From Phycisphaeraceae bacterium (GTDB lineage Bacteria > Planctomycetota > Phycisphaerae > Phycisphaerales > Zrk34), in assembly GCA_028281485.1 (NCBI GenBank), contig JANQJT010000190.1:1-5854 (forward strand): DNA of 5,854 nt. Direction: 5' to 3'. This document shows, one piece after another, positions 1 through 5,854 of the stretch (position 1 is the first letter of the stretch; each line of letters starts with the position of its first letter). The notes under the pieces are model-generated. The model did not search any database and was not told the DNA's origin. It worked only from the letters and a program-made list of their open reading frames with translations. A program made the translations under genes and the position numbers.

Positions 1-2038
1 CCGAGGCAAGCCGCCCGTCCGCCGACGCACCCAGCACGCTACCGAAATAGATGTGACAGGTCGTCGGCAACATGTCCACGTGATACCGCCCGCCGCGCGT
101 GTTCGGTCGCCCGTCGATTTCGGCGACCAACGCATCGAACACGCGGCACATGATGTCGTCCGCCTCGTCCAGGTCGTTGCCATAACGCGGCGTCTTGTTG
201 CTCAGCGTCAACCGAAGCGGCTCGTCATCGGCGAAGTTCTCTCGCATCGCCTCGCACAACGCCCCCAACGAAACCGCGCCGCCGTCGTACACGTGCGTTT
301 TGATCGCCGACAGGCTGTCCGTGATCGTGCCGATGCCCACACACTGAATAAAGCTCGTGTTGTAGCGCGACCCGCCGTCGTTGTAGTCACGCCCCCGGGC
401 GATGCAGTCATCGATCAACACCGACAGAAACACCGCCGGCATCGACTTGGCGTACATCTGTTCGATGAACGCGTTGCCCGTGATCTTGATCTCGACAAAG
501 TGCTTCAACTGCGTTTCGAACGCCGCGAACAGATCGTCAAACGTCTCAAACGAACCCGCCTCACCCGTCTCCGGACCAAGCCGCTTGCCCGTCCGCGGGT
601 CCACCCCGTTGTTCAGCGTGATCTCCAGCACCTTCGGCGTGTTGAAATACCCCGTCAGCACGTACGCCTCTCTGCCGAACGCGCCCGTCTCCACACACCC
701 GCTCGTCCCACCGTCCCGCGCGTCCTCGATCGTCTTGCCGCACCGCAGCATCTGTTCCACCACGCCGTCGGCGTTGAACATCGAAGGATAACCGTACCCG
801 TTGCGGATCACGCGCGCCGCGGCCTTGAGAAAACGATCCGGATTCTTCCGACTCAACTGGATATTGCCCTGCGGCTGAAGCAGGTGCACCTCGTCCATCA
901 CCTCCAGCATCAGGTACGACAGCGCGTTCACACCGTCCCGCCCGTCGGTCAGAATCCCGCCGATGTTGATGTTCGTAAAGTCGTTGTACGTGCCGCTCTC
1001 TTCCGCCGTCACGCCCACCTTCGGCGGGGCGGGGTGGTTGTTGAACTTGATCCAGAAACAGCTCAACAGCTCCTTGGCCGACTCCCGCGTCAGCGTCCCG
1101 TCAGCCAAACCCGCCTCGTAGAACCCGATCAGGTGACGATCCAGGTGCCCGGGGTTCATCGCGTCCCATCCGTTCAGCTCCGTGATCGTGCCCAGGTGCA
1201 TGAACCAGTACATCTGCAGCGCCTCGTGGAAATCACGTGGCGCCTCGGCGGGCACGCGACGACATACCGCCGCGATCTTTCTCAACTCCGCGCGACGCTG
1301 TTCGTCGACACACACCGCCGCCTTCTGCTCAGCCAACTCCGCGTGACGCTCGCCAAACGCGATCACCGCGTCGCACGCGATCAGCATCGCCTCCAGCTGC
1401 TCCCGCTTCGCATCCGCTTCTGCGCCCCCTTTACCATCCAATTCCGCGATCGATTCCCGGATGTCCGCCTTGAAGCCGTTCAACCCCTTGCTATAGAACC
1501 GACCGTCCAGCGTCGTGTGGCCCGGCGCACGCTGCTCCATGAACTCCGTGAACACACCCGCTTCGTACGCGTCCATCCATTCTTCGCTCAGCCCCGCGAA
1601 GATCCGGTCCCGCATCGTTCGCCCCTGCCAGTACGGGATCACCGTCCGCTCGTACGCCTCGATCTCCGCGTCATCAACGACGTACCGCGTCTTTGGCCGA
1701 TTATTGAGAATGCGCAGGTCCTCGGCGCTGTGACACGTCAGCTCCGGATACGTCGACACCGCCTTCGGCTTCGGCCCGCGCTCGCCGACGATCAACTCGT
1801 CCTCACCGATAAACAGCGTCTTGTTCTGACACAGGTAAGCAAACGCCTTCGCACGCGTCACCGGGATCGACGCCCTCCCATCCTGCTGGGCGTAGAACTC
1901 GGTGATCAGCACCGCACGCTCACCGGACAGCGTCACCGGCGCCTCGAAGCTCTCACGCCGCAAACGCACCACGCGCTCACTGACCACCGTTACCTCATCG
2001 CTCTGCACGGACAGACTCATCCGATCGATCTCCGTCAT
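1..2038 (-). CDS. hypD: trans-4-hydroxy-L-proline dehydratase (glycyl radical enzyme), 3' end outside window
   Basis: This minus-strand frame has no stop from 2038 to the window edge (679 codons seen). The product is a pyruvate formate-lyase-type glycyl radical enzyme of the HypD group, which dehydrates trans-4-hydroxy-L-proline to 1-pyrroline-5-carboxylate in the anaerobic cytoplasm. The thiyl-radical Cys and catalytic Glu are in SGCVETGAFG (C448, E450). Other residues recalled as HypD active-site positions also match: F166 and H174 (EFMEQRAPGH), D292 (WDAMNPG), S348, D353/F354 (YNDFTNIN), Y464 (LTGYFN) and T659 (LPTTCHIYFG). All sit at a constant +14 offset from my recollection of Clostridioides difficile HypD, so no gaps are needed. 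The glycyl radical loop near the C-terminus lies beyond the edge. The start overlaps hypE. ATG 2038 has no good ribosome site, whereas the in-frame ATG at 2020 has GGAG nine bases upstream. The symbol also denotes an unrelated hydrogenase maturation gene. Confidence 0.9.
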   Translation of the reverse strand, partial: MTEIDRMSLSVQSDEVTVVSERVVRLRRESFEAPVTLSGERAVLITEFYAQQDGRASIPVTRAKAFAYLCQNKTLFIGEDELIVGERGPKPKAVSTYPELTCHSAEDLRILNNRPKTRYVVDDAEIEAYERTVIPYWQGRTMRDRIFAGLSEEWMDAYEAGVFTEFMEQRAPGHTTLDGRFYSKGLNGFKADIRESIAELDGKGGAEADAKREQLEAMLIACDAVIAFGERHAELAEQKAAVCVDEQRRAELRKIAAVCRRVPAEAPRDFHEALQMYWFMHLGTITELNGWDAMNPGHLDRHLIGFYEAGLADGTLTRESAKELLSCFWIKFNNHPAPPKVGVTAEESGTYNDFTNINIGGILTDGRDGVNALSYLMLEVMDEVHLLQPQGNIQLSRKNPDRFLKAAARVIRNGYGYPSMFNADGVVEQMLRCGKTIEDARDGGTSGCVETGAFGREAYVLTGYFNTPKVLEITLNNGVDPRTGKRLGPETGEAGSFETFDDLFAAFETQLKHFVEIKITGNAFIEQMYAKSMPAVFLSVLIDDCIARGRDYNDGGSRYNTSFIQCVGIGTITDSLSAIKTHVYDGGAVSLGALCEAMRENFADDEPLRLTLSNKTPRYGNDLDEADDIMCRVFDALVAEIDGRPNTRGGRYHVDMLPTTCHIYFGSVLGASADGRLAS

Positions 2039-2939
2039 GGGTTACACTCAAGCCACGTTCAACAAACGGCTCGGCGAACGCCGCCATCGCTTCCACGCTC
2101 GGCGGCCGGGTTTCGCTCGACATCCCGTTGGGCATGTCCAGCCGGCGATACTTGCTCGCTGCCATCGGGTGATACGCCAGCAACCGCACACGCATCGGCC
2201 GACGCAACCCCGCCACGAACGCCGCCGTCGCCCGCGCGTTCTCCGCTTCATCGTTCACACCCGGAATCACCGGCACACGCACCTCGATCCCCACGTCCGT
2301 CTCCGCCAGCGCCGTCAGATTCTCCAATATCAAACGATTGGACGCCCCCGTCACGCACCGATGCGTCGGGTCGTCCATGTGTTTCAGATCGTAGAGAAAC
2401 AGCTCCGCGTGTTCCGCCGCCGCCATCAACGCCCCGCGCGGCACACTCCCGCACGTATCCACCGCCCGGTGCAGGTCGTGCTCCCCACACGCCCGCAACA
2501 GCTCCACCGCAAACGCACCCTGCATCAACGGCTCACCTCCCGACAACGTCACCCCGCCACCCGATTCGGCATAAAACGGCGCGTCGCGCTCGATCTCCGC
2601 GAGCAACTCCGCCACGCTCACGTCGCGCCCGATCGCCTCCGTCGCTTCCGAGGGACAAGCCCCCGCACAACGCATGCACCGCCCACACCGATCCATATCC
2701 CGACGCTGGCCTTCGACATCATCCCGCGCTAGCGCACCCGACTCACACGCATCCACGCAGTAATCGCAAGCAATACACGCGTCCTGTCGCCACTGAAACT
2801 CCAGCTCGCGCGACTGACTCTCCGGATTGTGACACCACGCACACCGCAGCGGACAACCCTTCAGAAACACCGTCGTGCGGATGCCCGGCCCGTCGTGAAC
2901 CGCGTATCGCTTGATGTCAAAGACACGTCCGATCAGCAT
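1995..2939 (-). CDS. hypE: glycyl radical enzyme activase (radical SAM), partner of the hydroxyproline dehydratase
   Basis: A complete 314-residue protein. It is a radical S-adenosylmethionine enzyme of the pyruvate formate-lyase activase type that abstracts hydrogen from the C-terminal glycine of its partner. The N-terminus has the usual FDIKRYAVHDGPGIRTTVFLKGCPL, including the radical-SAM cluster motif C29-x3-C33-x2-C36 (CPLRCAWC). An inserted ferredoxin-like segment has two full CxxCxxCxxxC sets: C55, C58, C61, C65 and C85, C88, C91, C95. It should carry two auxiliary [4Fe-4S] clusters, as activases of non-PFL glycyl radical enzymes usually do. The SAM-binding GGEP motif is at 134-137. The start at 2939 fits the family N-terminus, although the ribosome site is weak (GCAGG). 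The stop overlaps the hypD start by 44 or 26 bases depending on the hypD start, so the two are probably translationally coupled. Substrate assignment rests on the HypD neighbour. The symbol is also used for a hydrogenase maturation protein. Confidence 0.9.
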   Translation of the reverse strand: MLIGRVFDIKRYAVHDGPGIRTTVFLKGCPLRCAWCHNPESQSRELEFQWRQDACIACDYCVDACESGALARDDVEGQRRDMDRCGRCMRCAGACPSEATEAIGRDVSVAELLAEIERDAPFYAESGGGVTLSGGEPLMQGAFAVELLRACGEHDLHRAVDTCGSVPRGALMAAAEHAELFLYDLKHMDDPTHRCVTGASNRLILENLTALAETDVGIEVRVPVIPGVNDEAENARATAAFVAGLRRPMRVRLLAYHPMAASKYRRLDMPNGMSSETRPPSVEAMAAFAEPFVERGLSVTHDGDRSDESVRAER

Positions 2940-3023
2940 GGGTGCGGCCTGCCGTAGGGGGTAAACTCACACCCTATATTACACCATGTCATCCCAATAA
3001 ATCCCCCTGGCCGCAAGATTCAA

Positions 3024-3040
3024 TGAAAACGACGTTTTCA
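3024..3040. promoter_or_regulatory. 17-bp perfect palindrome upstream of hypE, candidate operator
   Basis: TGAAAACGACGTTTTCA reads as two 8-base arms (TGAAAACG / CGTTTTCA) around a single A. It lies about 85 bases upstream of the hypE start. A TTGAAT hexamer on the minus strand (3023-3018) abuts it, and a loose -10-like TAATAT occurs further down at 2981-2976, but the spacing between them is not promoter-like. The arms resemble LacI/CcpA-type half-sites, with an odd centre that lengthens the site. The regulator is unknown. No T-run follows the palindrome, so it does not look like a terminator. Confidence 0.5.
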
Positions 3041-3072
3041 CCCCTGTAATTGCGCTCTCAACCGGCGTTACC

Positions 3073-3226
3073 ATGGCGTCCACGCCGATCGAACACCAGG
3101 AGGAACCCATGCATCCGTTCCTTCGATCCCGTCACCGCACGCTACGTCCGTCTCGTCACCACGCGCACCTACGGTGACGGTCAGCCCCACGCCTCCGCCG
3201 CCGGGTTCGACGTCATCCTCAAGTAA
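3073..3226 (+). pseudogene. remnant of a discoidin (F5/8 type C)-like domain C-terminus
   Basis: From 3122 to the TAA at 3224-3226 one plus frame reads FDPVTARYVRLV, then a short TYGDGQPHASAAGFDVILK tail. This is the pattern of the last two strands of discoidin/F5-8C or CBM32-like domains (ARYVRL followed by ASAAGFDVI). Upstream, the frame has no ATG and meets a stop at 3047-3049. A different frame opens at ATG 3073 (MASTPIEHQEEPMHPF) and shifts against it around 3115-3122. This fits a single-base frameshift in a decayed, 5'-truncated gene. The AGGAGG at 3098-3103 before ATG 3109 encodes QEE in that frame and could otherwise start only a 22-residue peptide. Only about 50 residues remain, so the family call is moderate. 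Confidence 0.5.
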
Positions 3227-3247
3227 CCTCCCACAAAGAGCGCAACG

Positions 3248-3280
3248 AAAAACGCCACCCCGACGCATCGAGGTGGCGTT
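3248..3280 (-). terminator. intrinsic terminator of the PEPCK-like gene
   Basis: Arms at 3272-3280 and 3251-3259 (AACGCCACC with GGTGGCGTT, read on the minus strand) pair perfectly over nine bases. CGA/TCG pairing extends the stem inward past one mismatch, closing a CGCA loop. On the minus strand the stem runs directly into TTTTT. It starts 18 bases after the stop codon of the gene at 3299. On the plus strand the T tract is absent, so it is read as unidirectional. Confidence 0.85.
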
Positions 3281-3298
3281 GTTATCTAAGGGATTCGG

Positions 3299-5212
3299 TC
3301 AAGCCGTCGCGCCGGACAGCGCCTGCTGCTCGAACGCCTCGGTGCTCAGCTGCTCGTAGTCAGGGATCTTCGCGTCGTTCAAGCACGCCTCGATGATCGT
3401 CCGCGCGTGCGGGTGAAGGTCCGGCTCGAGGAACTGCTCGAGCTGCTCGTGGAAGAACGTCCGCAACTCCGCGGCGCCGGCGTCGTACGCCTCCTCGCCA
3501 ACCTCCGGCTGCGTCTCCACCTGCAGGAACCAGTGACCGATCGCCGCGCCCTCCACCTGCAGGTGACGCAGGCTGTAGCCCAGCAGCGGGCAACGCGACT
3601 CGACGATCTGTTCGTCGTTGAACTCCGCGTGACCGCGACGCGCCAAATACTCGCGCGTGATCCACTGCGGCATGAAGCTCACCTCCCACGCACCGACGTG
3701 CTGGTTCGGACACAGCACAAACAGCGTGTTGTGAGAACGCATCACCTGCTGATACAGCAGGTTCGCCTGGTCGACACGGCGGCCCGTCGCAAAAGGCCAG
3801 TACGAGCCCACGCCCTCCGATGTCATCCCGCCGGTGTCCACGATGCTCGGGTTCGCGTGCCCGCGCGGCGCCGTCAGACGCCACAGCCACGCCAGCGAAG
3901 GCGGCAGGATGTGGAACAGACCCAGGATGCCGTATGACGGATTCTCTCGCGTGCAGGGAGGCGTCCGCACGCCGAAGCTGCGCACGTCCACCGTCACCGC
4001 GCCGTCCACGATGTCCGGAACCAACTCACGCGGCACGATCACACGCGGGTTCGGGCACGCCACGCCCGGCTCGTCCTCCGTGTGCTCCCAGATCAGCGCC
4101 CGGCTGTCGGGCACCGCATCGATATTCAAGAAAAGCAAGGGCTTCGGCGGGTCCAGCGACAAACGCTCCAGGTGCGGGTCCGTGCCGTACGAATCGATGT
4201 GATTCACACGCACAAACCACGCCTCCTCCGCGTCCCGCAACCGCAGCTTGCCCAGCGACGCATCCTGAAGGTGCTCGGGACACAACGCCATGTCGTCGGT
4301 CACCGGACGCAGCTTGCACGCACGCGGCAGCGTCAAGTGTCGACGCTCATCGGTCACGACGTTCCGACCGATCAGCAGCGAGCCGTCGTCTTCGCGGTGG
4401 ACCAGCTCGAGCATCTCACTCTTGCCGCCGCCGCTGGCGCCCTCGTGCATGATCGTCACGCTGTTGTCGTAAGGCGTGATGACCTGCACCGTCGAACAGT
4501 GCGCCGTCACCCAACCCTCACGCTCGCCCCGATCGATCAGCACGCCGTAGATGCCCTTCTTCGCGCTGGGACCGGGGTAGAGGTTGTAGCTGAACAGCTC
4601 GTACAACTCGTCGGTGCGGTTGTGCACCACGACCTGCTGGCTGTCGAAGTGCGTGTGACGGAAGGGCGGTGCGACGTAGATCATCACCATCGGCTTGAAG
4701 TCGTCGGGGAGCTCCGCGATCGGGCGGATGCCCTGCAGCATCGCCAGCCCAAGCGCAAAGAATCCCGCGTTGGCCGGCGCGATCACCGCCGCATCCAGGC
4801 CCTTGCGGCCCACGCCCGCGGTAAACGCAAACACCGCCAACTCCTGGCTCTTCAGCCACTCAAACGACTCCTCACGCAGACCCGAGAAGCACTTGCCGAA
4901 CCGGTCTTCGTAACGCACCTTGTTCGTCGCCTGCTGATCACCCACGACCATGCAGTCCGGGTCGCGGCGACGCATGTACGCCTCGGTGTAGTTCGCCGCC
5001 ACGCCGTTACGCACCCGGCACGCGTGCGCCTCGACCACCCGACCCTTGCCGGGCACGTCGTACGCCACCTCGTGCCAACCCCGCGCATCGACGTCTCGCA
5101 ACGCCAATTCGATCAGATCGTTTACGTCAGAACCCACCACCACGCCCGGGGCGCTCGACAGCACCTCCACGGCCTCAGCGGGCAGATTCAGCTTTTTCCA
5201 GTCTTGGCTCAT
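3299..5212 (-). CDS. DUF4914-type, PEP carboxykinase-like P-loop protein
   Basis: A 637-residue protein with no signal peptide or membrane segment, so probably cytoplasmic. The start at 5212 (MSQDWKKLNLP) is chosen over an in-frame ATG at 5263 because GGGAG lies eight bases upstream and the extra 17 residues overlap the leader. I recognise it as DUF4914 from length and from HEGASGGGKSEM (P-loop 258-265); its function is undescribed as far as I know. PEPCK landmarks appear in order: RRRDPDCMVV (81-90, like the GRSPKDK-IV segment), KKGIY (218-222), AHCS (237-240), P-loop, NPRVIVP (388-394) and ILPP...WRLT (435-447). The spacing from K219 to H238 equals my recollection of the Lys213-His232 metal ligands of E. 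coli PEPCK. The usual LIGDDEHGW motif is replaced by LIGRNVVTDE. A nucleotide-dependent phosphotransfer or carboxykinase role is inference. The gene stands alone, with its own promoter and terminator. Confidence 0.8.
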   Translation of the reverse strand: MSQDWKKLNLPAEAVEVLSSAPGVVVGSDVNDLIELALRDVDARGWHEVAYDVPGKGRVVEAHACRVRNGVAANYTEAYMRRRDPDCMVVGDQQATNKVRYEDRFGKCFSGLREESFEWLKSQELAVFAFTAGVGRKGLDAAVIAPANAGFFALGLAMLQGIRPIAELPDDFKPMVMIYVAPPFRHTHFDSQQVVVHNRTDELYELFSYNLYPGPSAKKGIYGVLIDRGEREGWVTAHCSTVQVITPYDNSVTIMHEGASGGGKSEMLELVHREDDGSLLIGRNVVTDERRHLTLPRACKLRPVTDDMALCPEHLQDASLGKLRLRDAEEAWFVRVNHIDSYGTDPHLERLSLDPPKPLLFLNIDAVPDSRALIWEHTEDEPGVACPNPRVIVPRELVPDIVDGAVTVDVRSFGVRTPPCTRENPSYGILGLFHILPPSLAWLWRLTAPRGHANPSIVDTGGMTSEGVGSYWPFATGRRVDQANLLYQQVMRSHNTLFVLCPNQHVGAWEVSFMPQWITREYLARRGHAEFNDEQIVESRCPLLGYSLRHLQVEGAAIGHWFLQVETQPEVGEEAYDAGAAELRTFFHEQLEQFLEPDLHPHARTIIEACLNDAKIPDYEQLSTEAFEQQALSGATA

Positions 5213-5220
5213 GGCCGGCT

Positions 5221-5225
5221 CTCCC
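5221..5225 (-). promoter_or_regulatory. ribosome binding site fixing the PEPCK-like start
   Basis: On the minus strand GGGAG is followed by eight bases and ATG at 5212. The alternative upstream ATG at 5263 has no purine-rich element, so this site decides the start. Confidence 0.7.
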
Positions 5226-5273
5226 AAGCGGCAATCGCTTAACAAAGATGTAACATTATTCACGAACGGTAAC

Positions 5274-5293
5274 AGGCGAACTATAGTTCGCCT
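5274..5293. promoter_or_regulatory. 20-bp perfect palindrome covering the -10 of the PEPCK-like gene promoter, candidate operator
   Basis: AGGCGAACTATAGTTCGCCT is a perfect dyad with ten-base arms. It contains TATAGT on both strands and overlaps the predicted minus-strand -10, so a dimer bound here would block polymerase. The divergently encoded winged-helix protein at 5415 is the obvious candidate binder. No T tract follows, and the position upstream of the gene argues against a terminator. Confidence 0.65.
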
Positions 5294-5309
5294 ATCAACC
5301 GCGTGTCAA
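5280..5309 (-). promoter_or_regulatory. sigma70-type promoter of the PEPCK-like gene
   Basis: On the minus strand a consensus TTGACA (5309-5304) is followed, after 18 bases, by TATAGT (5285-5280, five of six consensus). Transcription would begin near 5273, giving a leader of about 60 bases before the start at 5212. The -10 falls within the 20-bp palindrome. Confidence 0.65.
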
Positions 5310-5327
5310 ATATAACGCACAAATCCC

Positions 5328-5355
5328 TTGATCCGACGCGATCTCGACGTATTAT
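5328..5355 (+). promoter_or_regulatory. promoter of the winged-helix regulator gene
   Basis: TTGATC (5328-5333) and TATTAT (5350-5355) are separated by 16 bases on the plus strand, about 60 bases before the gene start. The -10 lies inside an 11-bp perfect palindrome, CGTATTATACG (5348-5358), which could serve as an autoregulatory site. The match to consensus is fair rather than strong. Confidence 0.5.
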
Positions 5356-5404
5356 ACGAAATGTAATTCATGTACTATTTTTCATAAATCACCAGCCGCG
5401 GCGC

Positions 5405-5409
5405 GGAGG
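5405..5409 (+). promoter_or_regulatory. ribosome binding site of the winged-helix gene
   Basis: GGAGG is followed by five bases and ATG 5415, a strong Shine-Dalgarno match that supports this start. Confidence 0.75.
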
Positions 5410-5414
5410 CAGTC

Positions 5415-5732
5415 ATGGCGGTAGCATCCGGCCGAACCAAAGACACCAAGAACGGATCGCACACCGGGTGGACCTTCCTCACCCACCACGCCCACGTGCT
5501 CATCTGTCTGGCGCACGATCCCGACCTGCGTCTGCGTGACGTCGCCGAGCGCGTCGGAATCACCGAGCGGGCCGTGCAGAAGATCGTCCACGAGTTGGAA
5601 GAAGCCAAGGTCCTGACCATCCAACGCGTCGGCCGACGCAACGCCTACAAGATCCACCAATCCAGAAAACTCCGTCACCCCGTCGAAGGCAAGGGGCGCG
5701 TCGCCGACCTGCTCGAACTGGCTATCGGCTGA
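5415..5732 (+). CDS. small winged helix-turn-helix (MarR/ArsR-like) transcription regulator
   Basis: A 105-residue protein that is essentially one DNA-binding domain. GWTFLTHHAHVLICLA (19-33) forms the first helix. LRLRDVAERVGIT (38-50) gives the first HTH helix and turn. ERAVQKIVHELEEA (51-64) is the recognition helix, and VLTIQRVGRRNAYKIH (66-81) is the beta wing. A short tail (LRHPVEGKGRVADLLELAI) could be a dimerisation helix. There is no effector domain and no Cys/His metal site, so it may bind DNA constitutively or sense through the short tail. It has a strong ribosome site and is transcribed away from the PEPCK-like gene. The shared 202-base region with two palindromes suggests it regulates itself and that neighbour, which is inference. 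Exact family membership is not resolved. Confidence 0.85.
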   Translation: MAVASGRTKDTKNGSHTGWTFLTHHAHVLICLAHDPDLRLRDVAERVGITERAVQKIVHELEEAKVLTIQRVGRRNAYKIHQSRKLRHPVEGKGRVADLLELAIG

Positions 5733-5755
5733 TCATTTCCGTCGGCCGCCTCTCG

Positions 5756-5854
5756 CACACGCCCACACGCCACACGCCACACGCCCACACGCCCACACGC
5801 CCACACGCCCACACGCCCACACGCCACACGTCCACACGTCCACACGTCCACACG
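5756..5854. repeat. CACACG-based minisatellite, continues past the right edge
   Basis: Thirteen copies of CACACG lie in tandem, spaced by CC (8-base unit), C (7-base unit) or, in the last three copies, TC. The order of spacers after the first copy is CC, C, C, CC x5, C, TC x3. The array begins 24 bases after the stop of the winged-helix gene and has no ribosome site or start codon. Its mixed 7/8 period does not preserve a reading frame, so it looks non-coding. Copy number beyond the edge is unknown. Confidence 0.9.

Noticed and set aside
53..2914. Very long plus-strand open frame (953 residues)
   Set aside because: It mirrors hypD and hypE on the opposite strand. The product is rich in Arg, His, Pro and Val without any family motif, which is typical of an antisense shadow in GC-rich DNA.
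3109..3177. 22-residue peptide gene behind AGGAGG
   Set aside because: The AGGAGG is explained as coding sequence of the decayed discoidin-like gene. The peptide (Arg/His-rich) has no recognisable feature, and the discoidin frame runs through the same bases.
4082..5242. Plus-strand open frame of 386 residues opposite the PEPCK-like gene
   Set aside because: Its composition is Arg/His/Val/Leu-rich with no domain pattern or ribosome site, while the minus strand here carries clear conserved motifs.
5213..5263. N-terminal extension of the PEPCK-like protein from ATG 5263
   Set aside because: No ribosome site precedes it, the 17 added residues lie in the untranslated leader, and a good GGGAG favours the start at 5212.
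5382..5678. Minus-strand frames opposite the winged-helix gene
   Set aside because: The plus frame has promoter-like hexamers, a strong ribosome site and a clear winged-helix pattern; the minus frames have none of these.
5756..5854. CRISPR array or iteron origin
   Set aside because: The units are 7-8 bases with no unique spacers of CRISPR length, and there is no adjacent replication gene or AT-rich segment, so a simple minisatellite is the better description.

Overview
The window is GC-rich with few intergenic bases. It carries three complete protein genes, one gene cut by the left edge, one degraded gene fragment and a terminal tandem repeat. The glycyl radical enzyme implies anaerobic metabolism. 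The GC-rich codon use, the discoidin-type remnant and the style of the small winged-helix protein suggest an environmental anaerobe, perhaps a planctomycete-like lineage. That taxonomic guess is weak, because no rRNA or other marker is present.

Left part, 1-2939, minus strand: a two-gene operon for anaerobic trans-4-hydroxy-L-proline use. The radical-SAM activase (hypE, 1995-2939) is upstream and overlaps the start of the glycyl radical dehydratase (hypD). The hypD gene runs off the left edge and lacks its C-terminal glycyl radical domain here. The activase installs the glycyl radical. The dehydratase then converts trans-4-hydroxy-L-proline to 1-pyrroline-5-carboxylate, which a proC-type reductase (not in this window) would reduce to proline.

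Intergenic region 2940-3298 (about 360 bases): a perfect 17-bp palindrome about 85 bases upstream of hypE, a plus-strand remnant of a discoidin (F5/8 type C)-like C-terminus interrupted by a frame change, and an intrinsic terminator for the gene to the right.

Centre, 3299-5212, minus strand: a 637-residue P-loop protein that I place in the DUF4914 family. It shows several phosphoenolpyruvate carboxykinase (PEPCK) landmarks in PEPCK order (KKG, HCS, P-loop, NxRV-P, LPP...RLT), but the usual LIGDDE metal/nucleotide motif is altered. It is the least understood gene here.

Right part, 5213-5854: a 202-base divergent control region with a near-consensus minus promoter whose -10 lies inside a perfect 20-bp palindrome, and a plus promoter whose -10 sits in an 11-bp palindrome. 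These lead outward to the PEPCK-like gene and to a small winged-helix regulator (5415-5732). The window ends in a CACACG-based minisatellite that continues past the edge. The simplest reading is that the regulator controls itself and the PEPCK-like gene, while the hydroxyproline operon is a separate transcription unit.
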